DNA of 37,313 bases, taken from Mastigocoleus testarum BC008 (GTDB lineage Bacteria; Cyanobacteriota; Cyanobacteriia; Cyanobacteriales; Nostocaceae). A program made the translations under genes and the position numbers. Every line of letters begins with the position of its first letter. Positions within the stretch are counted from its first letter, which is position 1. Below the pieces are notes generated by a model, which saw only the letters and a list, made by a program, of their open reading frames with translations, did not search any database and was not told the DNA's origin. The stretch covers positions 1 through 37,313 of the forward strand of contig NZ_LMTZ01000014.1 of assembly GCF_001456025.1 (NCBI RefSeq), in the 5' to 3' direction. This document shows, piece by piece, positions 24,900 through 33,402 of the stretch.

Positions 24900-26077
24900 A
24901 AAATATCGCAATTATATTTGTTGCCATTTAATTAGCAATGGTTTAATAAAGTATTAGGGAATAATTACTAACTTCTTTAGTTACAAAAATAGCTGAGGTC
25001 TTAAGGTTGTAAAGTAACTATTGATACGAGATACTGTTGTGGCTGTCTTGTGTGACTTTCTATTGAAATAAAATTATTTTTGAGTGGGACATTAAATCAA
25101 TTGCGCTTAAGGGGATTCGCTGCTATAGTAATATTCCTAATGTACTTACATATCTGTAACCATATCTGACTACAAGTGCTAATTGCCGAAATAAGATTTT
25201 TTATAATTGCCAAAATTTTGAATATGATTAGTTAGTATTAGGCAATTGCAAAATTTATTAGAACATTTATCATTAGATAATTTTTGAATAGAAGATTTAA
25301 TTGTATATTTATCATTTAGTTATTGCCGAAAAGCTTGGATAGCTGGATTGTCTAGGAATAATATACTCACTAAAATAAGTTCTTAAGAACTAATTATTTT
25401 CTGCTTACATCAAGTCATAGTAAATTCATTTAACAATATAGCAATCCTGACTGAAACCTAAGAAAACATGTAGACAATAAAGAAGTACTTACAAGGGTTT
25501 CATCCACATGCTAGTGCGCGAACAGCGATTTTATTCCTCGTGAATAATTTCGGATTTCTATAGTTTTTATAGTCGAAATACTAAATCTAATTATAGATAT
25601 TTTTCTTTTTTTACTGTTTAATTTACATGTAAACAATGCTTAATAGCAGCTTTCCATTGGAACAGTATTTGTGTGTTTAATTCAAGGCTATAGAAGATGT
25701 CAGAATGTTAAATATTTGAGAGAGATTTTGCTTTAAAAGTTTTGATTGTATATACTTAGCTTCATTAATCTTGGATAGACAAATAAGCTTATTACTGCAC
25801 GGGTAAAAAGTATAATTGTTTTCATTAGATAAAAACTATAATAATTAGTATCATTTGTTTCATGACTAGTGGGACAGATACCTGAATATTGCGAGTAAAA
25901 AGGCTATGCTTATTTATTAAATTAATGTAGATGTAGATAAAGTGGAAATTATATGTCAGAATCAAAACACAAATATCAAATTAATTTTATACTTACCGGA
26001 TAGAATTCTGAAATTTTGATATAAAAGAAGCTGAAACTCGCAAATAAATACGCGTTCGAGTCCATCTCCAACTATTA
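24900..26077. other. 1.18-kb gene-free region upstream of the chelatase gene
   Basis: AT-rich throughout. No open frame of coding composition, no tRNA and no cobalamin-riboswitch-like box is recognised. Weak hairpins only, such as CTATA-GTTTT-TATAG near 25559. It is the longest gene-free stretch between two same-strand genes in the window. It could hold an unrecognised sRNA, decayed genes or simply junk. Confidence 0.5.
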
Positions 26078-26857
26078 GTGAAACATCCATTTACACCACA
26101 GTCGTCGGGATATTTATTGGTATATCACGGAAGCCGCGATCCTCGTCCAGAAAGTGCAATGCAGCAACTGGCAGGTAAAATATCTCAGAAATTGAGAAGT
26201 TATCCTGCACGTGATACAAATAGCTCTGTTGTATCAACACTAAAGCATGAACTATCTGTAGGGACAGCATCTTTAGAGTTTGCTTCACAACCTTTGCACT
26301 CGCAAATTATTGACTTTGCTCGCAATGCAGCTAGTAAAGGATGTAGTTGCTTGCAAATATTACCTTTGTTTCTACTTCCAGGAATACATGTCATGGAAGA
26401 TATTCCAACAGAAGTCTCACAAGCGAAAGCAGTACTTGGTGAAGATATTGTTATTAACCTACAGCCGTATTTAGGTTCTCACCCTGGTTTAGAAGGGTTG
26501 GTAGCAAATCAATTGTGTATCAACCGAGCAGACGCAACCATTTTACTGGCTCACGGTAGTCGTCGTCAGTCAGCAACAATTTTGATCGAACAAATATCAG
26601 CAAAATTAGGTTTAGTAACTGCTTACTGGGCTTCACCACCAAGTTTGGAATCGCAGGTTACCGATCTATTTTCTATGGGTTGTAGAAAAATTAATGTTGT
26701 ACCTTACTTTTTATTTGCAGGCGGAATAACCGATACAATTGCTCGAACGATAGAAAAGTTGAAACTAAATTTCCCTACGATTAGCTTCCAACTATCTAAA
26801 CCTCTAGGAGCGAGTGCAGAAATAATCGAACTAATTTGGGATTTAATGGAAAGATGA
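26078..26857 (+). CDS. Sirohydrochlorin chelatase family protein (CbiX/SirB type)
   Basis: 259 residues with a GTG start at 26078. The two-repeat CbiX form is about this size. The first half has YHGSRDPR with the catalytic-type histidine and LLPGIHVMEDIP with the second metal-binding histidine. The second half has LLAHGSRR and VVPYFLFAGG. These enzymes insert Fe2+ or Co2+ into sirohydrochlorin in siroheme or cobalamin synthesis; the metal is not readable. It overlaps the cobA gene by 4 bases (ATGA), so translation is coupled, and together they give the two enzymes flanking precorrin-2. The dehydrogenase step is not in the window. Confidence 0.9.
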   Translation: MKHPFTPQSSGYLLVYHGSRDPRPESAMQQLAGKISQKLRSYPARDTNSSVVSTLKHELSVGTASLEFASQPLHSQIIDFARNAASKGCSCLQILPLFLLPGIHVMEDIPTEVSQAKAVLGEDIVINLQPYLGSHPGLEGLVANQLCINRADATILLAHGSRRQSATILIEQISAKLGLVTAYWASPPSLESQVTDLFSMGCRKINVVPYFLFAGGITDTIARTIEKLKLNFPTISFQLSKPLGASAEIIELIWDLMER

Positions 26858-27627
26858 ACGGCTCAGTCACACAGGGAAAACAATCCTTGAGAAAAGTTTA
26901 TTTGGTAGGTGCAGGTCCAGGCGATCCAGGACTGATGACCCTTAAAGGTAAAGGTATTCTCGAATGTGCAGATGTAGTTATTCATGATGCCTTAGTTAGC
27001 CCTCAAATTTTAGCAATGATTAACCCTCAAGCCGAAAAAATTAATGTGGGAAAGCGAAAAGGGAGACATTCCCAAGCGCAAGAAAAAACAACACAGTTGT
27101 TGATTGATAAAGCCCGAGAAAATGCCATCGTGGTTAGACTCAAGGGCGGAGACCCATTTATTTTTGGTCGTGGTGGTGAGGAAATGAAAGCATTAGTCGA
27201 AGCAGGAGTATCAGCGGAAATCGTACCTGGTGTTACCTCAGGAATTGCAGCTCCTGCTTATGCTGGTATCCCTCTAACCCATCGACTTTATAGCTCTTCA
27301 GTCACATTTGTTACTGGTCATGAGGCAACCGGTAAATATCGTCCAGAAATAAATTGGAATGCTATAGCTTGTGGTTCGGAAACCATAGTGATTTATATGG
27401 GGATTCACAACTTACCCCACATCGTTCAACAATTGATTAATGCTGAATTAAGTTTAGATACTCCCGTTGCTCTTATTCGTTGGGGTACGCGACCAGAGCA
27501 GGAAGAATTAATTGGTGAGTTAGGGACAATTCTGGAACAAGTAAAAACTGTAGGTTTTGAAGCTCCAGCTATTGTGGTGATTGGTGCAGTCGTGAAAATG
27601 TACGGTTTACTGTCTGTTTTGACCTAA
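26854..27627 (+). CDS. cobA: Uroporphyrinogen-III C-methyltransferase
   Basis: 257 residues from ATG 26854, which overlaps the preceding stop as ATGA; a TTG at 26836 is less likely. SUMT makes precorrin-2 from uroporphyrinogen III using two SAM, feeding siroheme (nitrite and sulfite reductases) and corrinoids. Signatures: VYLVGAGPGDPGLMTLKG at the N-terminus, VVRLKGGDPFIFGRGGEE, VPGVTSGIAAPAYAGIPLTHR and TFVTGHE. The length matches stand-alone CobA, with no CysG dehydrogenase domain. ftsH starts 464 bases downstream. Confidence 0.95.
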   Translation: MNGSVTQGKQSLRKVYLVGAGPGDPGLMTLKGKGILECADVVIHDALVSPQILAMINPQAEKINVGKRKGRHSQAQEKTTQLLIDKARENAIVVRLKGGDPFIFGRGGEEMKALVEAGVSAEIVPGVTSGIAAPAYAGIPLTHRLYSSSVTFVTGHEATGKYRPEINWNAIACGSETIVIYMGIHNLPHIVQQLINAELSLDTPVALIRWGTRPEQEELIGELGTILEQVKTVGFEAPAIVVIGAVVKMYGLLSVLT

Positions 27628-28091
27628 TCTTTGCAGTTTGATAATAAGCGAATAGATGGTAAGCTATCCCACGGCTAGCATATGAGTGGACAATGTTAAA
27701 CCATGAAGACTGAGGAATTTCAAGTACTATTCCTTAATTTTGCAATACGCACAACGGCGTTTAGCAAGAGCTAATCTTCTTGGTATCCGGAGAAATAAGC
27801 GAGATAAATAAGTATTTTTTTGAAGACGTTCGCACAGAACGATCGAATTAGAATTAGGATCTAAGTGGTTTAATGTCTTAAAATTAAGTTACATTTAATT
27901 AAGATTCTTACTAAAACTCTGAACATGTTATAGGAATATTAAACTCTGTAACAGTTCAGTTGGAACAGTTGTATTAAATAAAGTGGAATTATAAACATCC
28001 GTTTAACAGCATAGTAACAGGGAAATATATTCCTATATTCCTTCAAGTGCTATTGCTGATTAGTTGTATCAGCATCTAGAGGCAAATTAAA
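27628..28091. other. 464-bp leader region of ftsH
   Basis: Contains a perfect small hairpin CGTTC-GCACA-GAACG (27827-27841). The ftsH ribosome site AGAGG is about 28077-28081. No gene is seen. A long 5' leader is plausible for a light/stress-regulated ftsH but no specific element is recognised. Confidence 0.45.
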
Positions 28092-29978
28092 ATGAAATTC
28101 TCCTGGAGAGTCCTAGTACTTTGGACATTGCCTGCTTTGGTAATTGGCTTTTTCTTTTGGCAGGGGGCTTTTAGTAGTTCTCCAGCTGATTTAACTAAAA
28201 ACACAGCCAGTACCCGTATGACCTATGGGCGCTTTCTGGAATATCTGGATGCCGAGCAGATATCCACCGTAGATTTTTATGAAGGTGGAAGAACGGCCAT
28301 TGTACAAACGAAGGATCCAGAACTTGATAATCGTTTGCAGCGAGTTAGGGTAGATTTGCCTATTAATGCTCCCGAGTTAATTGAGAAGCTTGAGGAGAAA
28401 GGAGTCAACTTTGCTGCTCATCCCATGCGCAATGATGGAGCAATTTGGGGACTATTGGGCAATCTAATTTTCCCAATTTTACTCATTACCGGTTTATTCT
28501 TCTTGTTCCGTCGTTCTAGCAATATGCCCGGTGGTCCCGGTCAAGCAATGAACTTCGGTAAATCCAAAGCGCGTTTCCAAATGGAAGCTAAAACCGGAGT
28601 AAAATTTGATGACGTTGCAGGCATTGAGGAAGCAAAAGAAGAACTACAAGAAGTAGTTACCTTCCTCAAGCAACCAGAAAGATTTACAGCAGTAGGCGCA
28701 CGCATTCCCAAAGGCGTATTGTTAGTAGGACCTCCGGGAACTGGTAAAACATTATTAGCTAAAGCGATCGCTGGTGAAGCAGGCGTACCTTTCTTCAGCA
28801 TTTCCGGTTCTGAATTCGTGGAAATGTTTGTTGGTGTTGGTGCTTCCCGAGTTCGCGATCTATTCAAAAAAGCTAAAGATAATGCACCATGTATTATCTT
28901 TATCGATGAAATTGACGCAGTTGGAAGACAGCGTGGTGCTGGTATCGGTGGTGGTAATGACGAACGGGAACAAACCCTCAACCAATTATTAACCGAAATG
29001 GATGGTTTTGAAGGTAATTCCGGTATCATTATTATTGCTGCAACCAACCGTCCCGATGTTTTGGATGCAGCACTATTACGTCCCGGACGTTTTGATAGAC
29101 AGGTTACAGTGGATGCACCAGATATTAAAGGACGCTTGGAAGTACTTAGAGTTCATGCTCGTAATAAAAAGATTGACGAAAGCGTTTCTTTGGAAACCAT
29201 TGCTCGTCGGACTCCAGGATTTACCGGTGCTGACTTAGCCAACTTGCTTAATGAAGCAGCCATTCTCACCGCTCGTCGTCGTAAAGAAGCTATTACCCTG
29301 TTAGAAATTGATGATGCGGTTGACCGGGTAGTCGCTGGGATGGAAGGTACTCCATTGGTAGATAGCAAGAGTAAACGCTTAATTGCTTACCATGAAATAG
29401 GACATGCTTTAGTTGGTACTTTACTTAAGGACCACGACCCAGTACAGAAAGTTACTTTAATTCCTCGCGGTCAAGCACAAGGGTTAACTTGGTTTACCCC
29501 CAGTGAGGAATCAGGTTTAATTACTCGTTCTCAACTTAAAGCGAGGATTACAGGTGCTTTGGGTGGTCGTGCAGCCGAAGACGTAATTTTTGGTAGAGAT
29601 GAAATTACTACTGGTGCCGGAAATGACCTGCAGCAAGTAACAGGTATGGCACGACAAATGGTAACTCGTTTTGGGATGTCTGACTTGGGACCACTTTCTT
29701 TGGAAAGTCAGTCAGGAGAAGTTTTCTTAGGACGTGACTGGATGACTCGTTCGGAATATTCTGAGTCGATTGCAGCCCGTATTGACAGTCAAGTTCGCAC
29801 AATTGTTGATGAGTGTTACAAATCAGCGCTCGACATAATGCGCAATAATCGTTCTTTAATGGATCGAGTTGTGGATTTGTTAATCGAGAAAGAAACTATC
29901 GACGGAGATGAATTTCGACAAATTGTGTCTGAGTATGCAGAAGTACCAGATAAACCACAGTTTGCACCAAGCTTGTAG
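28092..29978 (+). CDS. ftsH: ATP-dependent zinc metalloprotease FtsH
   Basis: 628 residues, full length. Two N-terminal membrane segments (about 6-25 and 119-139) bracket a small lumen- or periplasm-facing domain. The AAA+ domain has Walker A GPPGTGKT (213-220), Walker [12 protein letters not shown] (268-278), and the second region of homology with [20 protein letters not shown] (317-336). The M41 protease has the zinc motif HEIGH (434-438), an allowed HExxH. The arrangement and length fit the cyanobacterial FtsH2/FtsH3-like group that degrades photodamaged D1, but the paralogue cannot be fixed without a tree. An AGAGG ribosome site and a strong downstream terminator bound it. Monocistronic. 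Confidence 0.96.
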   Translation: MKFSWRVLVLWTLPALVIGFFFWQGAFSSSPADLTKNTASTRMTYGRFLEYLDAEQISTVDFYEGGRTAIVQTKDPELDNRLQRVRVDLPINAPELIEKLEEKGVNFAAHPMRNDGAIWGLLGNLIFPILLITGLFFLFRRSSNMPGGPGQAMNFGKSKARFQMEAKTGVKFDDVAGIEEAKEELQEVVTFLKQPERFTAVGARIPKGVLLVGPPGTGKTLLAKAIAGEAGVPFFSISGSEFVEMFVGVGASRVRDLFKKAKDNAPCIIFIDEIDAVGRQRGAGIGGGNDEREQTLNQLLTEMDGFEGNSGIIIIAATNRPDVLDAALLRPGRFDRQVTVDAPDIKGRLEVLRVHARNKKIDESVSLETIARRTPGFTGADLANLLNEAAILTARRRKEAITLLEIDDAVDRVVAGMEGTPLVDSKSKRLIAYHEIGHALVGTLLKDHDPVQKVTLIPRGQAQGLTWFTPSEESGLITRSQLKARITGALGGRAAEDVIFGRDEITTGAGNDLQQVTGMARQMVTRFGMSDLGPLSLESQSGEVFLGRDWMTRSEYSESIAARIDSQVRTIVDECYKSALDIMRNNRSLMDRVVDLLIEKETIDGDEFRQIVSEYAEVPDKPQFAPSL

Positions 29979-30005
29979 TTTATTTTATTAAGAATTTGAT
30001 GGCAG

Positions 30006-30030
30006 GGGTACGACAATGTCGTGCCCTTTT
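30006..30030 (+). terminator. Intrinsic terminator of ftsH
   Basis: GGGTACGAC (30006-30014), 3-base loop, GTCGTGCCC (30018-30026) with one T-G wobble, followed by TTTT. Begins 28 bases after the ftsH stop. The clearest terminator in the window. Confidence 0.88.
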
Positions 30031-30050
30031 CTTATGACTATTAAACTTTT

Positions 30051-30204
30051 GACTTTCAACTTGCGTGTAGCGCTATATTTACGGTTATAGCACTATGAAG
30101 AAGCTACATTAGGACATATATTACCCGCTTAAGCCATACGTGTTAGGCTTATGTCCTACGGACACGCTATGCTAATGACTTTTTACTTGCGTGTAGCGCT
30201 ATAT
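30051..30204. repeat. Direct repeats and imperfect hairpin downstream of ftsH
   Basis: A 28-base direct repeat (GACTTT..ACTTGCGTGTAGCGCTATAT, 26/28 matching) lies at 30051-30078 and 30177-30204. Between them TAGGACATA (30110-30118) with AAGCC (30131-30135) pairs with GGCTTATGTCCTA (30146-30158), with a one-sided 12-base insertion. This is a small repeat-bounded element of about 150 bases, with no coding capacity. Confidence 0.75.
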
Positions 30205-30614
30205 AACCTAATACCAATTCAAAAGATAAAAACATGATGTTTTGTATTAGATTTATATGAGTTTCTCAGGTTAAAAATCCGAGAATAAAGAATTATCATA
30301 ATTAAGTAGCTAAATAAGGTTTCCTCAGAAAAAATTTTTTCAAGTAATTGAAAAAGTAATTCGTCACCATTTCCAGAAATAAAAAAATCAGAAATAAAAA
30401 TAACTATCTGTTTTTTGTGCTGGAAGATTACTTTCATTGGTAATCTGTGAAGCGATATTAATTCAGAAATCATTGCTACAGACTCATATCAAATCTTCTT
30501 AGGTGGTTAAAGCCCCAGCAAGTTGCTTGCTCTCACAGCTGCACTTGTTGAGGTTTTTATTTTTGGTTTTGAATCAAATTTAATCAGAATAAAACTTTGA
30601 TTTACATAAACACT
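30205..30614. other. Intergenic region between the repeat element and the Lys1-like gene
   Basis: A small perfect hairpin AGCAAG-TTG-CTTGCT is at 30517-30531. A minus-strand open frame at 30219-30473 (84 codons, low complexity) is not considered a gene. Confidence 0.45.
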
Positions 30615-31814
30615 TTAATTTACATAATCTTGTAGATATTCATAAGGCTTATTTAATTCACCATTCAAAGCAATTGTTCCTTTATAAATCATCCGACTAT
30701 CGCTTTGATTTAATTCTGACCATACTGTTGAGATTAGTTGATTACCAAAATCTTCTGAAGCATCCCTCGGTAATTCATTAGGTAAATTATCTACTGCCAT
30801 GACATCAATGCAGTTATTTTGGAATGGCTCAGCTTCCTGAAATGATAAGGGGTCATAACCATAAATCGGCTCGGTAATAGAAGAAGCTCTAATTGTCGAA
30901 GGGATGGAAGAATCTGGAGCAATATCACAAGTGACATCGGCAATCACCCGAATAGTAAAATTCTCATGCTTCATATCTTCTTTGCTAAAGAAAACTGGAA
31001 TGCGTTTATCCCAATAGATACCATTCAGCATAATATTTGCAGTATGGGTGTAAGGCTGGAAGCAAGAAATGTATTGTTCGGGATGTTGATAATAATGATG
31101 CTCATCAAAGGAAGTTTCTCCTTCCTGGCGATACATATCCTTAACCCCTAGCTGTGTGTAAATAGGTTCGGCTTTGTTGTTCTCGAGAAATTCTTGAGGT
31201 GAAATCCTTTTGATTCCCATCAAGTCTAAAGTTTCAGTCGCACCATTACCAACCCTACCTTCTCCAGTAACAACCAACTTTATATGAGAAAGAGGTAAAT
31301 TTTGATAATAAGTTTGAGCTTCAGCCCAGTCATGACATTTGTACATGGGTTTGAGATTAAACTTTCCCTCACGTCTTCCCCAGGTGAGAATGGCATTATG
31401 AGCTCCAACAATTCCAGCCCAGCGTCCAAAAGCAATTACTCGTTTACCGCCTGTATTTCGCAGACATTCATAATCAATCAAGCGAATTTTCTTCTGCAAG
31501 ATTGAACGTAAAAGCTCGCGGTTGTATGGTTGCTTTTTAATCGTGTGAGAGAAAAATAGATAGGTTTTCTGGGGTATCAGCATTGAAATGGGAACTTCTT
31601 TGACCCCTAACAACAGTTCGCATTCTGAAAGATTTTCCTCGATCCGAATACCTTGACTTTGATATTCTTCGTCTCTAAAGCAACGATCTGGACTCGGCTG
31701 GACAAATATTTCTAAGTTTTGATATTTATCTTGTAAATCTCGGCATTGCTTTGGTGTGAGTGCAACTCTAGTATCAGTTTTGGCTTTACCTTCTCGAAGA
31801 ATTCCTACTTTCAT
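30615..31814 (-). CDS. Saccharopine dehydrogenase (Lys1)-like / alanine dehydrogenase N-domain protein
   Basis: 399 residues. Starts MKVGILREGKAKTDTRVALTP, as in the AlaDH/PNT N-terminal superfamily. GVKEVP has K72 and FFSHTIKKQPYN has H90, the positions of the catalytic Lys/His pair of lysine-forming saccharopine dehydrogenase. A Rossmann core with VVTGEGRVGNGA (181-192) follows, then IADVTCDIAPDSSIPSTIRASSITEPIYGYDP. The C-terminus DNLPNELPRDASEDFG resembles LYS1-type proteins. From memory, the closest look is that of Bacteroidetes proteins, so horizontal transfer is possible. The real substrate (lysine/2-oxoglutarate versus another amino acid) is not proven. It lies 5 bases after the upstream 127-residue gene, so they are probably co-transcribed. 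Confidence 0.82.
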   Translation of the reverse strand: MKVGILREGKAKTDTRVALTPKQCRDLQDKYQNLEIFVQPSPDRCFRDEEYQSQGIRIEENLSECELLLGVKEVPISMLIPQKTYLFFSHTIKKQPYNRELLRSILQKKIRLIDYECLRNTGGKRVIAFGRWAGIVGAHNAILTWGRREGKFNLKPMYKCHDWAEAQTYYQNLPLSHIKLVVTGEGRVGNGATETLDLMGIKRISPQEFLENNKAEPIYTQLGVKDMYRQEGETSFDEHHYYQHPEQYISCFQPYTHTANIMLNGIYWDKRIPVFFSKEDMKHENFTIRVIADVTCDIAPDSSIPSTIRASSITEPIYGYDPLSFQEAEPFQNNCIDVMAVDNLPNELPRDASEDFGNQLISTVWSELNQSDSRMIYKGTIALNGELNKPYEYLQDYVN

Positions 31815-31819
31815 AGAAT

Positions 31820-32203
31820 CTAATTGTTTAACTGTGAATGTTTCTCTCTTTTTTTACATACCCTATCTTTCTGTACCCACCATTCTGGAATATATTTAGT
31901 ATCAAGTTCTAAATTTCCAATAATTCTTCCCTGATAATAAATTTTTTTATTTTCATCAAAAGTGAATATTGCATTCCATAATGATATCTCATTCTTATTT
32001 ATATTCGCGTTACTATAACCGGGGATATAGCAAAAGAAATCTTCTTCACCAACACGTTGACCATAAGTTACAAACCCTCTATTTTCATAAATTACCTCAT
32101 AAGATGTTCCTGCTTTTAAGGTGCCAATATTATTGATACCTTGCTTAAAATAAACTACAAATAGTTTGCCAGATTTTATATGGTCGATAATAGACCTGTC
32201 CAT
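31820..32203 (-). CDS. Hypothetical protein, 127 residues
   Basis: Not recognised. It is soluble, with beta-rich sequence (KLFVVYFKQGINNIGTL, TSYEVIYENRGFVTYG, FFCYIPGYSN, IIGNLELD) and a basic tail (KDRVCKKREKHSQLNN). The ATG at 32203 starts the frame, with no strong ribosome site visible. It ends 5 bases before the Lys1-like gene starts, the only clue to its role. Possibly a small beta-barrel or SH3-like partner, but that is a guess. Confidence 0.55.
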   Translation of the reverse strand: MDRSIIDHIKSGKLFVVYFKQGINNIGTLKAGTSYEVIYENRGFVTYGQRVGEEDFFCYIPGYSNANINKNEISLWNAIFTFDENKKIYYQGRIIGNLELDTKYIPEWWVQKDRVCKKREKHSQLNN

Positions 32204-32373
32204 AAATTAAATTTGCAGAAAGATAGAATGTAAAATTTTATATTTTATAGAAAAAAGCCTATGGAATATAACTTTGAAATCTTTTACAACATAAGAAATA
32301 ATATCCATGCTTAAAATTTGAAAATCCTATCTTTTTTCTCTAAACTATCATCAACTATCTTAAACCCTAATTC

Positions 32374-32944
32374 CTACGTTGATTGAATACATATGAATAA
32401 TCTTTGAAATGCTTGTACAGCATGGATTATAAATTTATGGACGAGTCTAATATATTGAGTTCCTGGAGGTTTAGTTATTGGAGTAGTTTTTAAAGGTTCA
32501 GGTATTAGAGTAGGTTTTGGAAGTTCAGTTGTTGGAGTAGGCTTGGGATATTCAGGTTTTGAAGGTAACGGAATTTTTATACCCAACCACAAAATCATTA
32601 ATAATATAACTAAAGATATAAAGGCTGAAAAAGTAAGTCTATTTGGCAAGTCTTTTTTTGGGTTATTCTGTGTATCTAGTTTTGTTTTAAGTTGTTCTGG
32701 TTTAGATTGTTTATATTTTAATTCTTGAGCAATTTCCCTTAAATAGGTATTTCTAGGATTTATTTTGAGTGCACCATTAATTAAATCATCAATCCGGCCA
32801 TTAGCACACGCATATTTTATTAAGTCATGTGTATTTTTTTGTAGGTTACCATCTTGGGTAATTTCATTTAGATTTTTATCCAACCCATACGATACCAATT
32901 AAAGCATATTGTAATTTTTTACGCTCTTCACCAGATAAACGCAT
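32374..32944 (-). pseudogene. Frameshifted membrane protein with EAD1-like effector-associated domain
   Basis: Two pieces in different frames. From ATG 32944 the first reads MRLSGEERKKLQYALIGIVWVG and stops. The second, from a TTG near 32898, continues YGLDKNLNEITQDGNLQKNTHDLIKYACANGRIDDLINGALKINPRNTYL. Joined, they match the EAD1 pattern (LSGEERKKLQxAL...GLDKNLNEI..GNL...LI.YA..NGR...LI..A...NP.N), but the segment between (typically AFPxxxxLxxM) is missing, with a shift of frame. After it come a transmembrane helix (ISLVILLMILWLGI) and a Pro/Thr-rich outside tail. EAD1 domains connect sensor or effector proteins in conflict/apoptosis-like systems. No effector remains here. It could still be translated from the TTG. 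Confidence 0.65.
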
Positions 32945-33402
32945 ATTCTTATAGCTAATTATATTAAAAATTAAAAATTTGAAGCGAATGAGGAATTGCT
33001 GTTGCTGACTGACATTTATTAATGAATTGCTGAGAATTAATGTTCAAAAATTAATCACAGGATTTAGAAATTTAACAAAGCTTAAATCTGCAGCCGAGTA
33101 GCACATCATCAACACTGCTGAGGTAACAAAATCAAGTGTAAGTAATTAATTTAATACTGGTGTGATTTCCTTTTGCATGATGATTTATCCACAGTTCCAT
33201 TTCTAACGAAATGCGAATACTTAATTGAAGTACACTCATAGGAACAATTACATAATTTCAAATTTAAGTTTAGCTACGCATTTATGAAATGACAAGCGTA
33301 AAATAAATCACAAACAATATTGTTCGCATCTATTTAGGCTAAAACAACAGAAAGATTAAGTTGTGGGAAACTTTTAAGATCGCCTTTTTCATACTGTAAA
33401 AA
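32945..33402. other. Intergenic region between the EAD1 remnant and dnaE
   Basis: 458 bases, AT-rich. It holds the promoter of the EAD1-like gene and the 3' flank of dnaE. No terminator, RNA or repeat is recognised. Confidence 0.45.

Noticed and set aside
26051..26070. tRNA T-arm-like GCGTTCGAGTCC before the chelatase gene
   Set aside because: Stem arms do not pair and no acceptor, D or anticodon arms are found upstream; chance resemblance.
25500..26077. Cobalamin riboswitch upstream of the chelatase/cobA pair
   Set aside because: I could not recognise the conserved B12-box or the multi-arm fold, so it was not called.
30219..30473. 84-codon minus-strand frame
   Set aside because: Low-complexity Ile/Phe/Ser-rich product in AT-rich DNA, no ribosome site, no recognisable motif.
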